Origin: a virus
Direction: 5' to 3' (one strand)
Virus record (IMG/VR): IMGVR_UViG_3300032236_002285
Span: 310,001 to 374,000 of that record
Length of the DNA stretch: 64,000 bases
Positions 25,513-33,831 of the stretch are shown one piece after another; position 1 is the stretch's first letter, and the number at the start of each line of letters is the position of its first letter. The notes beneath the pieces were generated by a model. The model did no database searches. It had not been told where the DNA came from and saw nothing but the letters and a program-made list of their open reading frames with translations. The position numbers and the translations under genes were made by a program.

Positions 25513-26439
25513 ATGGGTAATATAGGATATTGTTGTATTAATATCTCGTTGAACGAGAGTAAGAGTAAGAAAGACCAAGTAACGGTCAATAGAGGAATGA
25601 CCAAAAAAACATTTGAGACTAAAGGTCTTGAATATGTATCTGAGTTAGCAATACAGAATATTAATGATTTTGAAAAAATACTTCAATGGAATTTTAGAAA
25701 CAATATTCTTGTTTATAGAATGTCAAGTGATATGTTTCCATGTATTGGCTTCTATAAATTAGAAGATTTGCCAAACTTTAAGATTATATCTAATAAGTTA
25801 AAATTAATAGGTGATTACTCAAAATCTAAAGGAATGAGACTTTCCTTCCACCCAACTCACTTCTGTATTCCAGCTAGTGAAAACCCAGTTGTTGTAAAAA
25901 ACGCTATTGATGAATTGAATAAACATGCCCAAATAATGGATTTAATGGGACTAGAACAGACACATTACTATCCAATCAATATACATGTCAACACAACTAA
26001 ACCAACAAGAGAGGAAGCGGCTGAGAGATTTTGCCTTCAATTTTATAATCTAAGTGAATCTTGTCAAAAAAGATTAGTAGTTGAAAATGATGATGGTCCA
26101 AATCAATATTCAACTAAAATTTTATATGATTTGATTTATAAAAAAATAGGAATTCCTATTACACATGATTTTCATCATCATAACTACGGACCTCAGGATA
26201 TCTCACAGGAAGAAGCAATTAGACTTGCCTGTTCTACCTGGGGTGATATAACACCAATGACTCATATGAGTTCACCAAAAACATTAGAAGATAATTCAGG
26301 AAAACAAACAGCCCATGCAGATTATATTTATGAAGAAATTAAAACGTTCGGTCTTGACTTTGATACAGAAATTGAGGCGAAAGCAAAAGACCTCGCAGTT
26401 ATTAGATACAGAAATCAGTTTAAAGTTCTCAAAGGGTGA
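25513..26439 (+). CDS. uvsE: UV-damage endonuclease UvdE/UvsE
   Basis: 308 residues, the TIM-barrel UV dimer endonuclease that nicks 5' of photoproducts. Family pattern seen: MGNIGYCCIN start, LVYRMSSDMFP, MRLSFHPTHF, NIHVNTTK, VVENDD, PITHDFHHHNYGP, with metal-binding His, Asp and Glu along the barrel. From a leaderless host-type promoter. It ends FKVLKG at GGG-TGA, inside the next frame; see the frameshift finding. Confidence 0.92.
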   Translation: MGNIGYCCINISLNESKSKKDQVTVNRGMTKKTFETKGLEYVSELAIQNINDFEKILQWNFRNNILVYRMSSDMFPCIGFYKLEDLPNFKIISNKLKLIGDYSKSKGMRLSFHPTHFCIPASENPVVVKNAIDELNKHAQIMDLMGLEQTHYYPINIHVNTTKPTREEAAERFCLQFYNLSESCQKRLVVENDDGPNQYSTKILYDLIYKKIGIPITHDFHHHNYGPQDISQEEAIRLACSTWGDITPMTHMSSPKTLEDNSGKQTAHADYIYEEIKTFGLDFDTEIEAKAKDLAVIRYRNQFKVLKG

Positions 26440-26674
26440 TCGTGTTGTTATAATGTCACGAGCTTATGAGGATCTTAAATATCGAACTGGTGAAATAGTT
26501 GCTGGTGGGAAATCAACGCCTGACTTAAATATCTATAGAGTTGCTTTAGATTTATATCCAAGTGGATATCAAATACAACAGCATCTAATTCCTATTGTAT
26601 TTGCAGAAGAGGAATTAGCATTTGAAGATAACTCTAAAGAAAGGGATTGGAAACTTAAAAAAGTATTAAATTGA
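26315..26674 (+). CDS. KOW/SH3-like hypothetical protein overlapping uvsE
   Basis: The recognisable part begins at KGDRVVIMSRAYEDL (about 26432) and looks like a KOW/SH3-type module. The possible starts are ATG 26315 or 26330 (deep inside uvsE) or ATG 26452, which would cut off the module's first strand. None is satisfying. A +1 slip at the uvsE stop would fuse the two. The C-terminus RDWKLKKVLN carries the shared C-terminal peptide. Confidence 0.55.
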   Translation: MQIIFMKKLKRSVLTLIQKLRRKQKTSQLLDTEISLKFSKGDRVVIMSRAYEDLKYRTGEIVAGGKSTPDLNIYRVALDLYPSGYQIQQHLIPIVFAEEELAFEDNSKERDWKLKKVLN

Positions 26675-27003
26675 TAAAGAAACTATTATCTATATTCAAG
26701 AAAGATAAGGTAGAAAATACTTTTGGTTTTATCAAATTTGAAAGAGGTGATGAAGTTAAGGTAACTATTTACTCAGAAGTGCCAGAATTTTGGTACATCG
26801 GTAAAATATTAGATATCAATGCTAGATATGCTGTTCCTTCAATCCAAGAAAGCTGGCGAGTTGAATACTATGTTTCTTTTAAGAACAATAATGGTAATGT
26901 ATTGAAATATTGGTTTCTAGAATCTGAGTTAAAAAAATACTCTTTACAAGAAGAAAGAAATTCAGTTATTGATATGATATTAAAAGAAAAAGAGAGTCAA
27001 TGA
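26671..27003 (+). CDS. KOW/SH3-like hypothetical protein, TTG start
   Basis: 110 residues from TTG 26671, which overlaps the preceding stop (TTGA). ERGDEVKVTIYSEVPEFWYIGKILD resembles the module in the previous gene, so the two may be diverged duplicates. Ends ERNSVIDMILKEKESQ, a tag followed by five extra residues. Confidence 0.65.
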   Translation: MIKKLLSIFKKDKVENTFGFIKFERGDEVKVTIYSEVPEFWYIGKILDINARYAVPSIQESWRVEYYVSFKNNNGNVLKYWFLESELKKYSLQEERNSVIDMILKEKESQ

Positions 27004-27016
27004 CTCTCTTTTTTTA
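26986..27016. terminator. Bidirectional terminator
   Basis: AGAGAGTCA/TGACTCTCT with A and T runs; between convergent genes ending at 27003 and 27020. Confidence 0.8.
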
Positions 27017-27019
27017 ATA

Positions 27020-27487
27020 CTATACTTTTTGTTTTTTGGCATTTTCCTTTTCTTTTTCAAGTTCTTCTGGGTGAAGTAAGCCTCTTCCATAAGTTTTAAA
27101 TCTCTCTGAGTATCTTGTTTTAACTCTTTCAGATATTGGTATTGGTGAACCTTCTTCATCAAGTTTTACAAATACCATTTTTGTGGAGCATACTAAATCT
27201 TGTTTTCCAGTATGTACATTGTGCTTTCTTGCTTCTAAATCTATTGTTACTGAAGTATTACCAAATTTATTTACTTTAGCATAGATTTTAATAAGATTTC
27301 CAACTTTAACTGGACTTTTGAAAACTACTTCTTCAATTTTCATTGTGACCATCTTAGCTGAGTCACAAACCTGACAGGCATACGCTGCTGCCGCTTCATC
27401 TAAGAATGACATCATTGATCCACCAAATAAATTCCCGTGGACTCCTAAGTCTAATGCCATACAGATTTTTGTTGTTACTAATTCCAT
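27020..27487 (-). CDS. Hotdog-fold acyl-CoA thioesterase
   Basis: 155 residues. HGNLFGGSMMSFLDEAAAAYA is the hotdog helix with the catalytic Asp region of YciA-like acyl-CoA thioesterases; VVFKSPVKVGNLIKIYAKV and ARKHNVHTGKQDLVCSTKMVFVKLD follow as in that family. It would hydrolyse acyl-CoA. Rare in phages; may alter host lipids or a CoA-linked signal. Ends in TAG, with TAA two codons later. Starts one base after the preceding gene. Confidence 0.85.
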   Translation of the reverse strand: MELVTTKICMALDLGVHGNLFGGSMMSFLDEAAAAYACQVCDSAKMVTMKIEEVVFKSPVKVGNLIKIYAKVNKFGNTSVTIDLEARKHNVHTGKQDLVCSTKMVFVKLDEEGSPIPISERVKTRYSERFKTYGRGLLHPEELEKEKENAKKQKV

Positions 27488-27488
27488 A

Positions 27489-27992
27489 TTATTTTAATAT
27501 TTCTTCTAATTTATTATCTCTTTCTTCATATTTTTCTGTTATATCAGCATATCTAACCCTATATGATGAACTTAAAGCAACTAAGTCAACATATTTAATA
27601 ATAGAAAACATAACAAATGTTCTCCATCTGCTTTTTTCAAAAAAATCATTGATTAATTCATCTGACTCAAATTCTTTTGTTATACAATTGTAGCTCCTTG
27701 AAACTATTTCATTATTCTCTACTTTCATTATATTAAAAGAAGGTAATGAAGTAACATAAGAAATTTTACTCCAATGTCTATCTAAAAATTGACCTAACCA
27801 AATTGATGGGTCAATAGTTGCTATTTGAACATTATTGTTGTCATTCCCCATTCGGAAGCAATTATCAATAAGTATTTTTATACCTTCAAGATTATTTTCA
27901 CCAACAGGATAAACCTGTATTGATTTAGCATCAATATTAGGTGATATATTAGCTGATGATTTAATATTTTGTAAAAGTTCTTTGAATATCAT
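27489..27992 (-). CDS. Hypothetical protein with C-terminal tag
   Basis: 167 residues, unrecognised. It ends YEERDNKLEEILK, one of the best copies of the shared C-terminal peptide on the minus strand. The thioesterase ATG follows after one base. Confidence 0.7.
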   Translation of the reverse strand: MIFKELLQNIKSSANISPNIDAKSIQVYPVGENNLEGIKILIDNCFRMGNDNNNVQIATIDPSIWLGQFLDRHWSKISYVTSLPSFNIMKVENNEIVSRSYNCITKEFESDELINDFFEKSRWRTFVMFSIIKYVDLVALSSSYRVRYADITEKYEERDNKLEEILK

Positions 27993-27994
27993 AT

Positions 27995-28672
27995 CTATTT
28001 TATGTAATAATATAATTTAAGTTTATCACCCCAAGAAACTTCTACATTAAATTCTTCCTTCATTATTTTACAATCTCTAATATCTCTGGATGATATAAAA
28101 TGACAATTCTTAGGTAGTGACTCATAAATATCTAATACCAATTTATCATCAAAACTAACATCGTTCATAAAAACAATTGTTGCTATAGATGTGTCAAAAT
28201 CTTTAATATCTTTATTAATAAAGAAAACTGAATTATTTTCCGGAAGAATTTGTTGCTTTATATACTTAGCATAGTTATTTCTATGAGTAAGTATTTCAAC
28301 ACCAACTAATGTTTTTATATTAGACATTATAGCGGTGTGTAAAACTAACTTACCACAACCAGAACCAATATCAACAAAAACGTCTTTTTCTTTTGGTTTT
28401 TTATACTTATTGATTTTACTAATTATAGTATCAACACCGGTTCTTAAAATCTCACCATAAACAAAATTATTATCATAATCACCTTTATAAGTAAAATGTT
28501 TATTAATACGGCTGTCTCTTTTAGTGATATTTTCTAGTTTGAACTTTTCTTCTGATGAATATTCATCCCAAGTACCAAGTAATTCACAAATAGCCTTGAT
28601 GCTAAATAAGTTATTCTTATAAAGCTGATCTAATTTAGAATTATCTAATAATGCTTTAAGTTCTTTATTCAC
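27995..28672 (-). CDS. DOT1-like SAM-dependent methyltransferase
   Basis: About 225 residues. Motif I FVDIGSGCGKLVLHTA, post-I VGVEILTHRNNYAKY, and IVFMNDVSFDDKLVLDIYESLP fit the class I methyltransferase fold of the DOT1 type; GEILRTGVDTII before motif I also fits. The target is unknown. I chose GTG 28672, which overlaps the stop of the small upstream gene; ATG 28717 or 28765 would be nested inside that gene. Confidence 0.8.
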   Translation of the reverse strand: MNKELKALLDNSKLDQLYKNNLFSIKAICELLGTWDEYSSEEKFKLENITKRDSRINKHFTYKGDYDNNFVYGEILRTGVDTIISKINKYKKPKEKDVFVDIGSGCGKLVLHTAIMSNIKTLVGVEILTHRNNYAKYIKQQILPENNSVFFINKDIKDFDTSIATIVFMNDVSFDDKLVLDIYESLPKNCHFISSRDIRDCKIMKEEFNVEVSWGDKLKLYYYIK

Positions 28673-28835
28673 CAAATAATCTTTTAATTTTTTCTTTTCT
28701 AATACTTTTTCGCAAATCATTAATAATATTAGCAACAGCTGATGAGATAACCATATAGTTGCCACTTCCTCTTGTAGATGCTTTATGAATCTTTTCAGAA
28801 GCCATTAATAACTTATCCATTAGTTCCTTACTCAT
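28665..28835 (-). CDS. Small hypothetical protein with KIKRLFGE C-terminus
   Basis: 56 residues, MSKELMDKLLMASEKIHKAS...; helical. It overlaps the stop of the HNH gene and runs into the methyltransferase start (GTGAATAA). The end SIRKEKIKRLFGE closely matches KRKKKIKRLFK of the gene at 7295-7474, which supports it as real. Confidence 0.65.
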   Translation of the reverse strand: MSKELMDKLLMASEKIHKASTRGSGNYMVISSAVANIINDLRKSIRKEKIKRLFGE

Positions 28836-29610
28836 GTGTTATTCTAATATCTGTTTTAACACTCCAGTCTTTTGGTAGGTGCTTACAATCATTATGTTCT
28901 AAAAAGTGTGATCTCCACATTTCTATAAATGTTTGTATATTATCTATCCTAGATATAACAACCTCCCCGTGTGTTTTTCTAAGAAAAGTAGTTTTAGTTT
29001 CAGATATACTTTTAAGACGAACCATTGTCAGTCTTTTGATACCAAAATACTTTTTGATTTCATTTTTAAGTGATTTAATTCTTTTCTTTGGTATATTTGA
29101 AGTATCACCAATAAGAGCCCTGGCTATCTTTATCCACTTGATCATATCACCTTTAACTTCTACTTCTCCGTTGATTGGTGCGTTATATATAGTAGCTAAT
29201 TTTTCTTTTAACTCATCAGCTTTTCTTTCATAAGCATCATGACAATCAGCACATAAAGAAAGAACATCGTGAAAGTTATGTGATTTTAGTTCTGTTGGAA
29301 AATATCTACGGTAGCAATAAGGCACAACATGGTGTCTGGTAAGATATTCTTCATTACCACAGGTTACACACTTGTTACCCATTTCAGATAAACCAAATGA
29401 TTTATTATGATTACCAAGTCCTTTTGGTTCAAAATTTAATTTGACGATTAATGGTGACTCAGAAACTACGGTACCTAAATTCCTGTTAAGATACCAATTA
29501 GCTTTTTTCTCATCACATCTAAACATCAAAATCCCACCCGGAGATAGGACTTGACAATTTCCATAAATCTTACGGTCTTTATCTACACCATATGATTTGT
29601 ATATAGACAT
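28828..29610 (-). CDS. HNH endonuclease-domain protein
   Basis: 260 residues. Zinc-stabilised HNH core: CVTCG (80-84), LTRHHVVP (92-99), SLCADCHDAYE (near 120). Long N-terminal beta region and helical C-terminus. Could be a homing-type or host-DNA-cutting enzyme; no intron is present. Four bases after the NusG-like gene. Confidence 0.8.
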   Translation of the reverse strand: MSIYKSYGVDKDRKIYGNCQVLSPGGILMFRCDEKKANWYLNRNLGTVVSESPLIVKLNFEPKGLGNHNKSFGLSEMGNKCVTCGNEEYLTRHHVVPYCYRRYFPTELKSHNFHDVLSLCADCHDAYERKADELKEKLATIYNAPINGEVEVKGDMIKWIKIARALIGDTSNIPKKRIKSLKNEIKKYFGIKRLTMVRLKSISETKTTFLRKTHGEVVISRIDNIQTFIEMWRSHFLEHNDCKHLPKDWSVKTDIRITHE

Positions 29611-29613
29611 TTA

Positions 29614-30162
29614 CTAAACTATTTTATCTATTTGATTCAATTCTAAATCAACTATTGTTTTTCTACCAAAAATCATAACACCAACCTTTACTCTTTGTTC
29701 ATTAACACTTTCAATTGTTCCATTGAAGTTAGTGAATGGTCCATCAATGATTTTAATTTCTTGACCAGCGACAAAATTAGTTTCTGCGATTTCAATAGTG
29801 TCTTTACTAACACCTATCATTCTTTGAACTTCTAAGTCAGATACTTGTTGAACTTGACCACTTTTTGAAGAAAGTAAACCAATTGCGCCATCACAAGCTT
29901 TAACAAAATGTGTTAATTCACCAACAGATGACGTTTCTACAAAAATGTAACCAGGATACATAATTTTTTCTCTGATAACCTTTTTACCACTTTTAACACT
30001 AACGGTTTTCTCCATTGGAACTATAACCTGACCAATTTTACCAGTCAAGGTTCCTTTTAATGATTCTTTAGTTAACTTCTCAGAAACTGATCTTTCACGA
30101 TTGGCTTGAGCTCTTACTATGTACCATTTCATAGTTTTTTGATTTTCCATAATTGTATTCAT
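29614..30162 (-). CDS. nusG: NusG-family transcription elongation/antitermination factor
   Basis: 182 residues. NGN domain (MKWYIVRAQANRERSVSEKL, YPGYIFVE, GAIGLLSS) and a C-terminal KOW domain (VAGQEIKIIDGPFTNFNGTIESV). A phage NusG-like factor could modify host RNA polymerase to read through the many terminators between convergent genes. The stop is TAG followed at once by TAA. Confidence 0.92.
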   Translation of the reverse strand: MNTIMENQKTMKWYIVRAQANRERSVSEKLTKESLKGTLTGKIGQVIVPMEKTVSVKSGKKVIREKIMYPGYIFVETSSVGELTHFVKACDGAIGLLSSKSGQVQQVSDLEVQRMIGVSKDTIEIAETNFVAGQEIKIIDGPFTNFNGTIESVNEQRVKVGVMIFGRKTIVDLELNQIDKIV

Positions 30163-30171
30163 ATTTATTTT

Positions 30172-30567
30172 TTAATTTCCTTTTTCTATTTGTTTGTAAT
30201 ATTTTAGCTCTTCTTTAACAAAATCTAAATGATTATCAATTAGGTAATCTAAATCAAGATTTTTAATTTTAAGCTTTTGTAAGATAAGTTTGTAATCTTT
30301 TTCACTAATATCCGACTTTCCGGATTTCTCTGACTTTGACCAAAACCAACTAGGGTATGGTTTTCTTAACATAAAATAATACCAAGTATCAAATGCTGAT
30401 ACTTTATCTATATTTTTAAGATTCAAAAGTTGAGCTTGCTCTGGATATTTTTTGGCAAAATATCGGTTAAAGATAAAAAAGAACTTCTCTTTATCCTCAT
30501 CCGATATTGTGGACCATTTATCTTTGTTTGTAAATAAAGCATTTGCTACATCTGTTATCTCAGCCAT
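30172..30567 (-). CDS. Hypothetical protein between fen and nusG
   Basis: 131 residues, aromatic-rich (FFFIFNRYFAKKYPEQ, DTWYYFMLRKPYPSWFW). By its place beside the FEN nuclease it may belong to replication, but no family is recognised. Overlaps the FEN stop by one base. Confidence 0.7.
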   Translation of the reverse strand: MAEITDVANALFTNKDKWSTISDEDKEKFFFIFNRYFAKKYPEQAQLLNLKNIDKVSAFDTWYYFMLRKPYPSWFWSKSEKSGKSDISEKDYKLILQKLKIKNLDLDYLIDNHLDFVKEELKYYKQIEKGN

Positions 30568-31538
30568 TATTTCCCAATATATTTACTTTCCATTTTATTA
30601 ATAATCTCATCAGGTAAGTTATGTAATCTTAAATCAATTAATCTCATGTTGCCTTTAATATTCTCAACGATAGATTCAATTTGAGTTTTACTTAACTTCT
30701 TTTTTTCACAGATTAAATCGGCTATGTTCTCATATAAGTCTGGGTCGGCTAAGTTTACTTCACCAAACTCTAAAAGATAATCGTCATAAATTGTTTTTGC
30801 GCCTTTTTCACCTATTCCTCTTTTCTTACCATTTTTAGTAACTGACCACACAGAGCCAATATTATCTGAAGTATCACCTGATATTATTTTAACCATTAAT
30901 GCTTCAACTGGATCAATCTCATTAATCTCATATTTGTTAAGAAATCTATCTAATAAAAGAATGAAGTCATTATTATCATTTAGATTAAAGATATCATCAT
31001 TTGGTAGTTTTGAAACTTTATTCAAAAATACCTGATAGTTTCTTGGTATAAATAATTTCTCTTTATTATACATCTCATTAGTCATTATGTTAATAAAAAG
31101 AGGATCTAAACCGTAATTCACAATCTGTTTAATATCGTGGTCGTTTGAAACTATAATTGTTGATCTACCTTCTCTGTTAGCTTTATTAACTAAAAAAGAA
31201 ATCCAATCATCACCTTCAACATGAGGTGCTTCTAATATTTTTATTAGACCTTTCATTGAATCCTTAAATTCACCGTAAGCGTTATAAACAAACTGCCAGT
31301 CAATATCAGAGTCTTTTTTACGAGTAGCTTTGTATGAAGTTGTTAATTGTTTTCTCCAAGATTTTTCCTTGGAATCGGATACAAGATAAACATTAGCAAA
31401 TGGATACCATTTTCTATAATTATTTACCGTATTCTCTAGTGACTTATGTAGTGCACCGAACAATAAATTGTTCTTGTGTAATGTAAAAGTATTTTTGCTT
31501 AAAATATAGTTGCCATCGATCACCAAGTCGCAAATCAT
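30567..31538 (-). CDS. rnh: T4 RNase H/FEN-type 5'-3' nuclease
   Basis: 323 residues. Acidic metal sites of the FEN family: LVIDGNYI (D8), VEGDDWISFL, IIVSNDHDIKQI, SGDTSDNIGS; helix-hairpin-helix-like GIGEKGAK; basic YKATRKK arch. It removes RNA primers at the lagging strand. Insertion GSVWSVTKNGKKR precedes the GIGEKG motif. Confidence 0.92.
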   Translation of the reverse strand: MICDLVIDGNYILSKNTFTLHKNNLLFGALHKSLENTVNNYRKWYPFANVYLVSDSKEKSWRKQLTTSYKATRKKDSDIDWQFVYNAYGEFKDSMKGLIKILEAPHVEGDDWISFLVNKANREGRSTIIVSNDHDIKQIVNYGLDPLFINIMTNEMYNKEKLFIPRNYQVFLNKVSKLPNDDIFNLNDNNDFILLLDRFLNKYEINEIDPVEALMVKIISGDTSDNIGSVWSVTKNGKKRGIGEKGAKTIYDDYLLEFGEVNLADPDLYENIADLICEKKKLSKTQIESIVENIKGNMRLIDLRLHNLPDEIINKMESKYIGK

Positions 31539-31552
31539 ATTATTTAATTATT

Positions 31553-31562
31553 TTAATATATA
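31553..31562 (+). promoter_or_regulatory. Phage-type promoter box TTAATATATA
   Basis: Exact box 18 bases before the ATG at 31581, in the gap divergent from the FEN gene. Confidence 0.6.
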
Positions 31563-31580
31563 TACTAAAAAATACTAATT

Positions 31581-32495
31581 ATGTTGTTAAGTTCTCATGT
31601 CAAAGTTGAAATGAATAGGGGTAACTTAGGTTATTATAATAGAGTAATGAATAGTAAATTTAAAATTGGTGATGAAATTGATGTTCCAATTAAATTAATT
31701 TCAAAAAGTAGTCAAGTTTTAGTTGATGTTTCTTGTGATATATGTAATTCTGAGTCAAAAACAACATATAGAAACTACAATGATTGTTTAAATTATGATT
31801 TTTATTCTTGTAATAAATGTAAGCATATAAAACGCAAAATTACTAATAAATCAAAACATGGAATGGATAATTACCAAAATGTTGATAAAATAAAGAGTAC
31901 AAAATTAGCAAAGTATGGTGATGAAAATTTTACAGGTAGAGAAAAATCAAAAATAACATGTTTGAAGAAATATGGAGAAGACAATGTATCAAAATTAGAT
32001 TTTGTTAAAGATAAAAAAAAGGTAACAAATAATAAAAATTGGGGAGTTGATAATGTTTTTCAATCTGATGAGATAAAAAAAATATCAAAAAGTTCAATGA
32101 TGAATAGATTTGGAGTTGAACATCCTAATCAAAATGTTGAAATTTTCAATAGAGCTCAAACAACTGGTTTTAAAATAAAAAAGTATAAAAATGGTTTTTA
32201 TAGAGGAACATACGAGTTAGACTTTATAAACTACTGTGATAGTAAAAATATAGATGTCATTAATGGTCCATCTATAAAATATGAATTTAATGGCAAAATA
32301 AAAATTTATCACTCAGATTTTTTTATAAAAAGTAAAAATCTAATATGTGAAGTGAAATCGTCATATACATATAATTTTGACAAAGATCTAAATGATGCTA
32401 AAAAATTAGGATCTATAAAAAATGGATATAATTTTATCTTCATAATAGATAAAGATTATAGTGAGTTTGATAAAATAATTTCTAATTCTATTTAA
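31581..32495 (+). CDS. PD-(D/E)xK homing-endonuclease-like protein
   Basis: 304 residues. A zinc knuckle (CDICNS...CNKCKH, residues 51-80), then five NUMOD-like repeats of KYG-x-[DE]-N type (residues 95-195), then a restriction-fold nuclease: RGTYELDFINYCD, YHSDFFIKSKNLICEVKSS with the D...ExK triad. Typical of freestanding mobile nucleases. It interrupts a leftward gene set on the opposite strand. Confidence 0.8.
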   Translation: MLLSSHVKVEMNRGNLGYYNRVMNSKFKIGDEIDVPIKLISKSSQVLVDVSCDICNSESKTTYRNYNDCLNYDFYSCNKCKHIKRKITNKSKHGMDNYQNVDKIKSTKLAKYGDENFTGREKSKITCLKKYGEDNVSKLDFVKDKKKVTNNKNWGVDNVFQSDEIKKISKSSMMNRFGVEHPNQNVEIFNRAQTTGFKIKKYKNGFYRGTYELDFINYCDSKNIDVINGPSIKYEFNGKIKIYHSDFFIKSKNLICEVKSSYTYNFDKDLNDAKKLGSIKNGYNFIFIIDKDYSEFDKIISNSI

Positions 32496-32916
32496 GAATA
32501 TCTTTTATTTTTCTATCTCTTTCTAAAATCTTGAACTTTACTTCTAAGTAGTCTTCTATCTCATTTGGTAAAGGAACTTTATTCTTTTTTAATTCATCAT
32601 AAAAAGGTTTACCTAAAATATTAAGTGTGGCTATTGCTATAGCAATATCTGAACTACCATAACCCTCAACTTCAACATCTTCACCTAAAACATGATAAGT
32701 TGTTTTCTGAATAGTATAGTTAGCGGTGCTACCACCATAAACTAAATACTGACCGTTTCCTACTGAAGTTGTGATGTTTGAATTTGTACCAGATATAGTT
32801 AAAGTACCAGATGAGCCAGTTACATATAATGACCCGGTAATTGAAGGTGTTCCAAAGATTGGATTACCTATTGTGCTTGTATGAACTATTTGTCCGCCTA
32901 TGTTTACAAAACCCAT
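32488..32916 (-). CDS. Short fibre-like protein with C-terminal tag
   Basis: 142 residues. Residues 1-70 are Gly/Ser/Thr-rich beta repeats (GSLYVTGSSGTLTISGTNSN) as in phage fibre proteins; the rest is helical. It ends ILERDRKIKDILK, a clear copy of the C-terminal peptide. No leftward gene follows for about 950 bases, so the peptide here cannot serve translation coupling. Confidence 0.75.
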   Translation of the reverse strand: MGFVNIGGQIVHTSTIGNPIFGTPSITGSLYVTGSSGTLTISGTNSNITTSVGNGQYLVYGGSTANYTIQKTTYHVLGEDVEVEGYGSSDIAIAIATLNILGKPFYDELKKNKVPLPNEIEDYLEVKFKILERDRKIKDILK

Positions 32917-32946
32917 ATAGGATTATATGAGTATTGTAATAAAAGT

Positions 32947-33492
32947 TTATAATATCTTACTAATTTGAATATGACGATAAAGTCTTTGAAAATCTTCTCT
33001 TACTTCTTCTGAATATTCATAGCTATATTTATTTGCGTAGAAGTCAAATTGTGTTCTCTGTACCATTTTATGTACTTCTTCATAGTTGGATTTGACTTTA
33101 TCAAAACAATCTTCTTTAGTGGTCCACTTAACCATATTATCAATTAAATCAAAGTCTATTTTTCTAAACCCGTTAAAGAAAAAAGATTGAGCATAACTAA
33201 ATAAATAGTGCTTAATCACTTTATCATGATATTCATCCTCATTAACTCCTTTAGGATTAGATAATTCTGGTGTTGTAAAGTAAAACTCAACATCTATCTC
33301 AATTAAGTGCTTAACTAACTTTATTATAGCATTTGGAACTTTATTATCTAAGAAAACATAAACAACATCATTTTCAACAAAGCATATTGGAATATGTTCA
33401 TATTTTTTAAACATAAGAAATTTACCCTTAACCACCCAAGTAGGGTTGTGTAAAGGTCTAAATTTATCAGGTATTAATCTATTTAAGTCCAT
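32947..33492 (-). CDS. Hypothetical protein
   Basis: 181 residues, aromatic and charged, no recognised domain. Overlaps the preceding gene by 14 bases. Confidence 0.7.
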   Translation of the reverse strand: MDLNRLIPDKFRPLHNPTWVVKGKFLMFKKYEHIPICFVENDVVYVFLDNKVPNAIIKLVKHLIEIDVEFYFTTPELSNPKGVNEDEYHDKVIKHYLFSYAQSFFFNGFRKIDFDLIDNMVKWTTKEDCFDKVKSNYEEVHKMVQRTQFDFYANKYSYEYSEEVREDFQRLYRHIQISKIL

Positions 33493-33808
33493 TTTCTTTT
33501 AATATCTTCAAAAATAATCTTTTATCACCTTCTCTTGTTTCATCACGTCTACCATCTCTCCAATGACATTTACCTTTATTTGGTGAATACTTAACCTTAT
33601 ATCTAGAATCCCATTTTGTTGTTGTGTGTGTTTTAGACCTAAAATTTATCTCTGAGCCAATAAATGATGATACTGATATCTTTTTAGATATAAAACTATT
33701 AGCATCTTCAAACCCTCTCCACCACCTATTGGCATAAGCAAAACGAGTCATTCTACGAATAACTATTCGTTCCTCCATATATCTACGCCATGCTCTATCT
33801 CGGATCAT
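33479..33808 (-). CDS. Small Arg/Trp-rich basic protein
   Basis: 109 residues, MIRDRAWRRYMEERIVIRRM..., extremely basic with many Trp; looks like a nucleic-acid-binding protein by composition. Ends FLKILKENGLK. No family recognised. Confidence 0.65.
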   Translation of the reverse strand: MIRDRAWRRYMEERIVIRRMTRFAYANRWWRGFEDANSFISKKISVSSFIGSEINFRSKTHTTTKWDSRYKVKYSPNKGKCHWRDGRRDETREGDKRLFLKILKENGLK

Positions 33809-33831
33809 TAGGCAAAGATATGAATTAAATA

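Noticed and set aside
30172-30567. Clamp-loader small subunit (T4 gp62-like)
   Set aside because: The position beside a replication nuclease is suggestive, but I could not find matching motifs.
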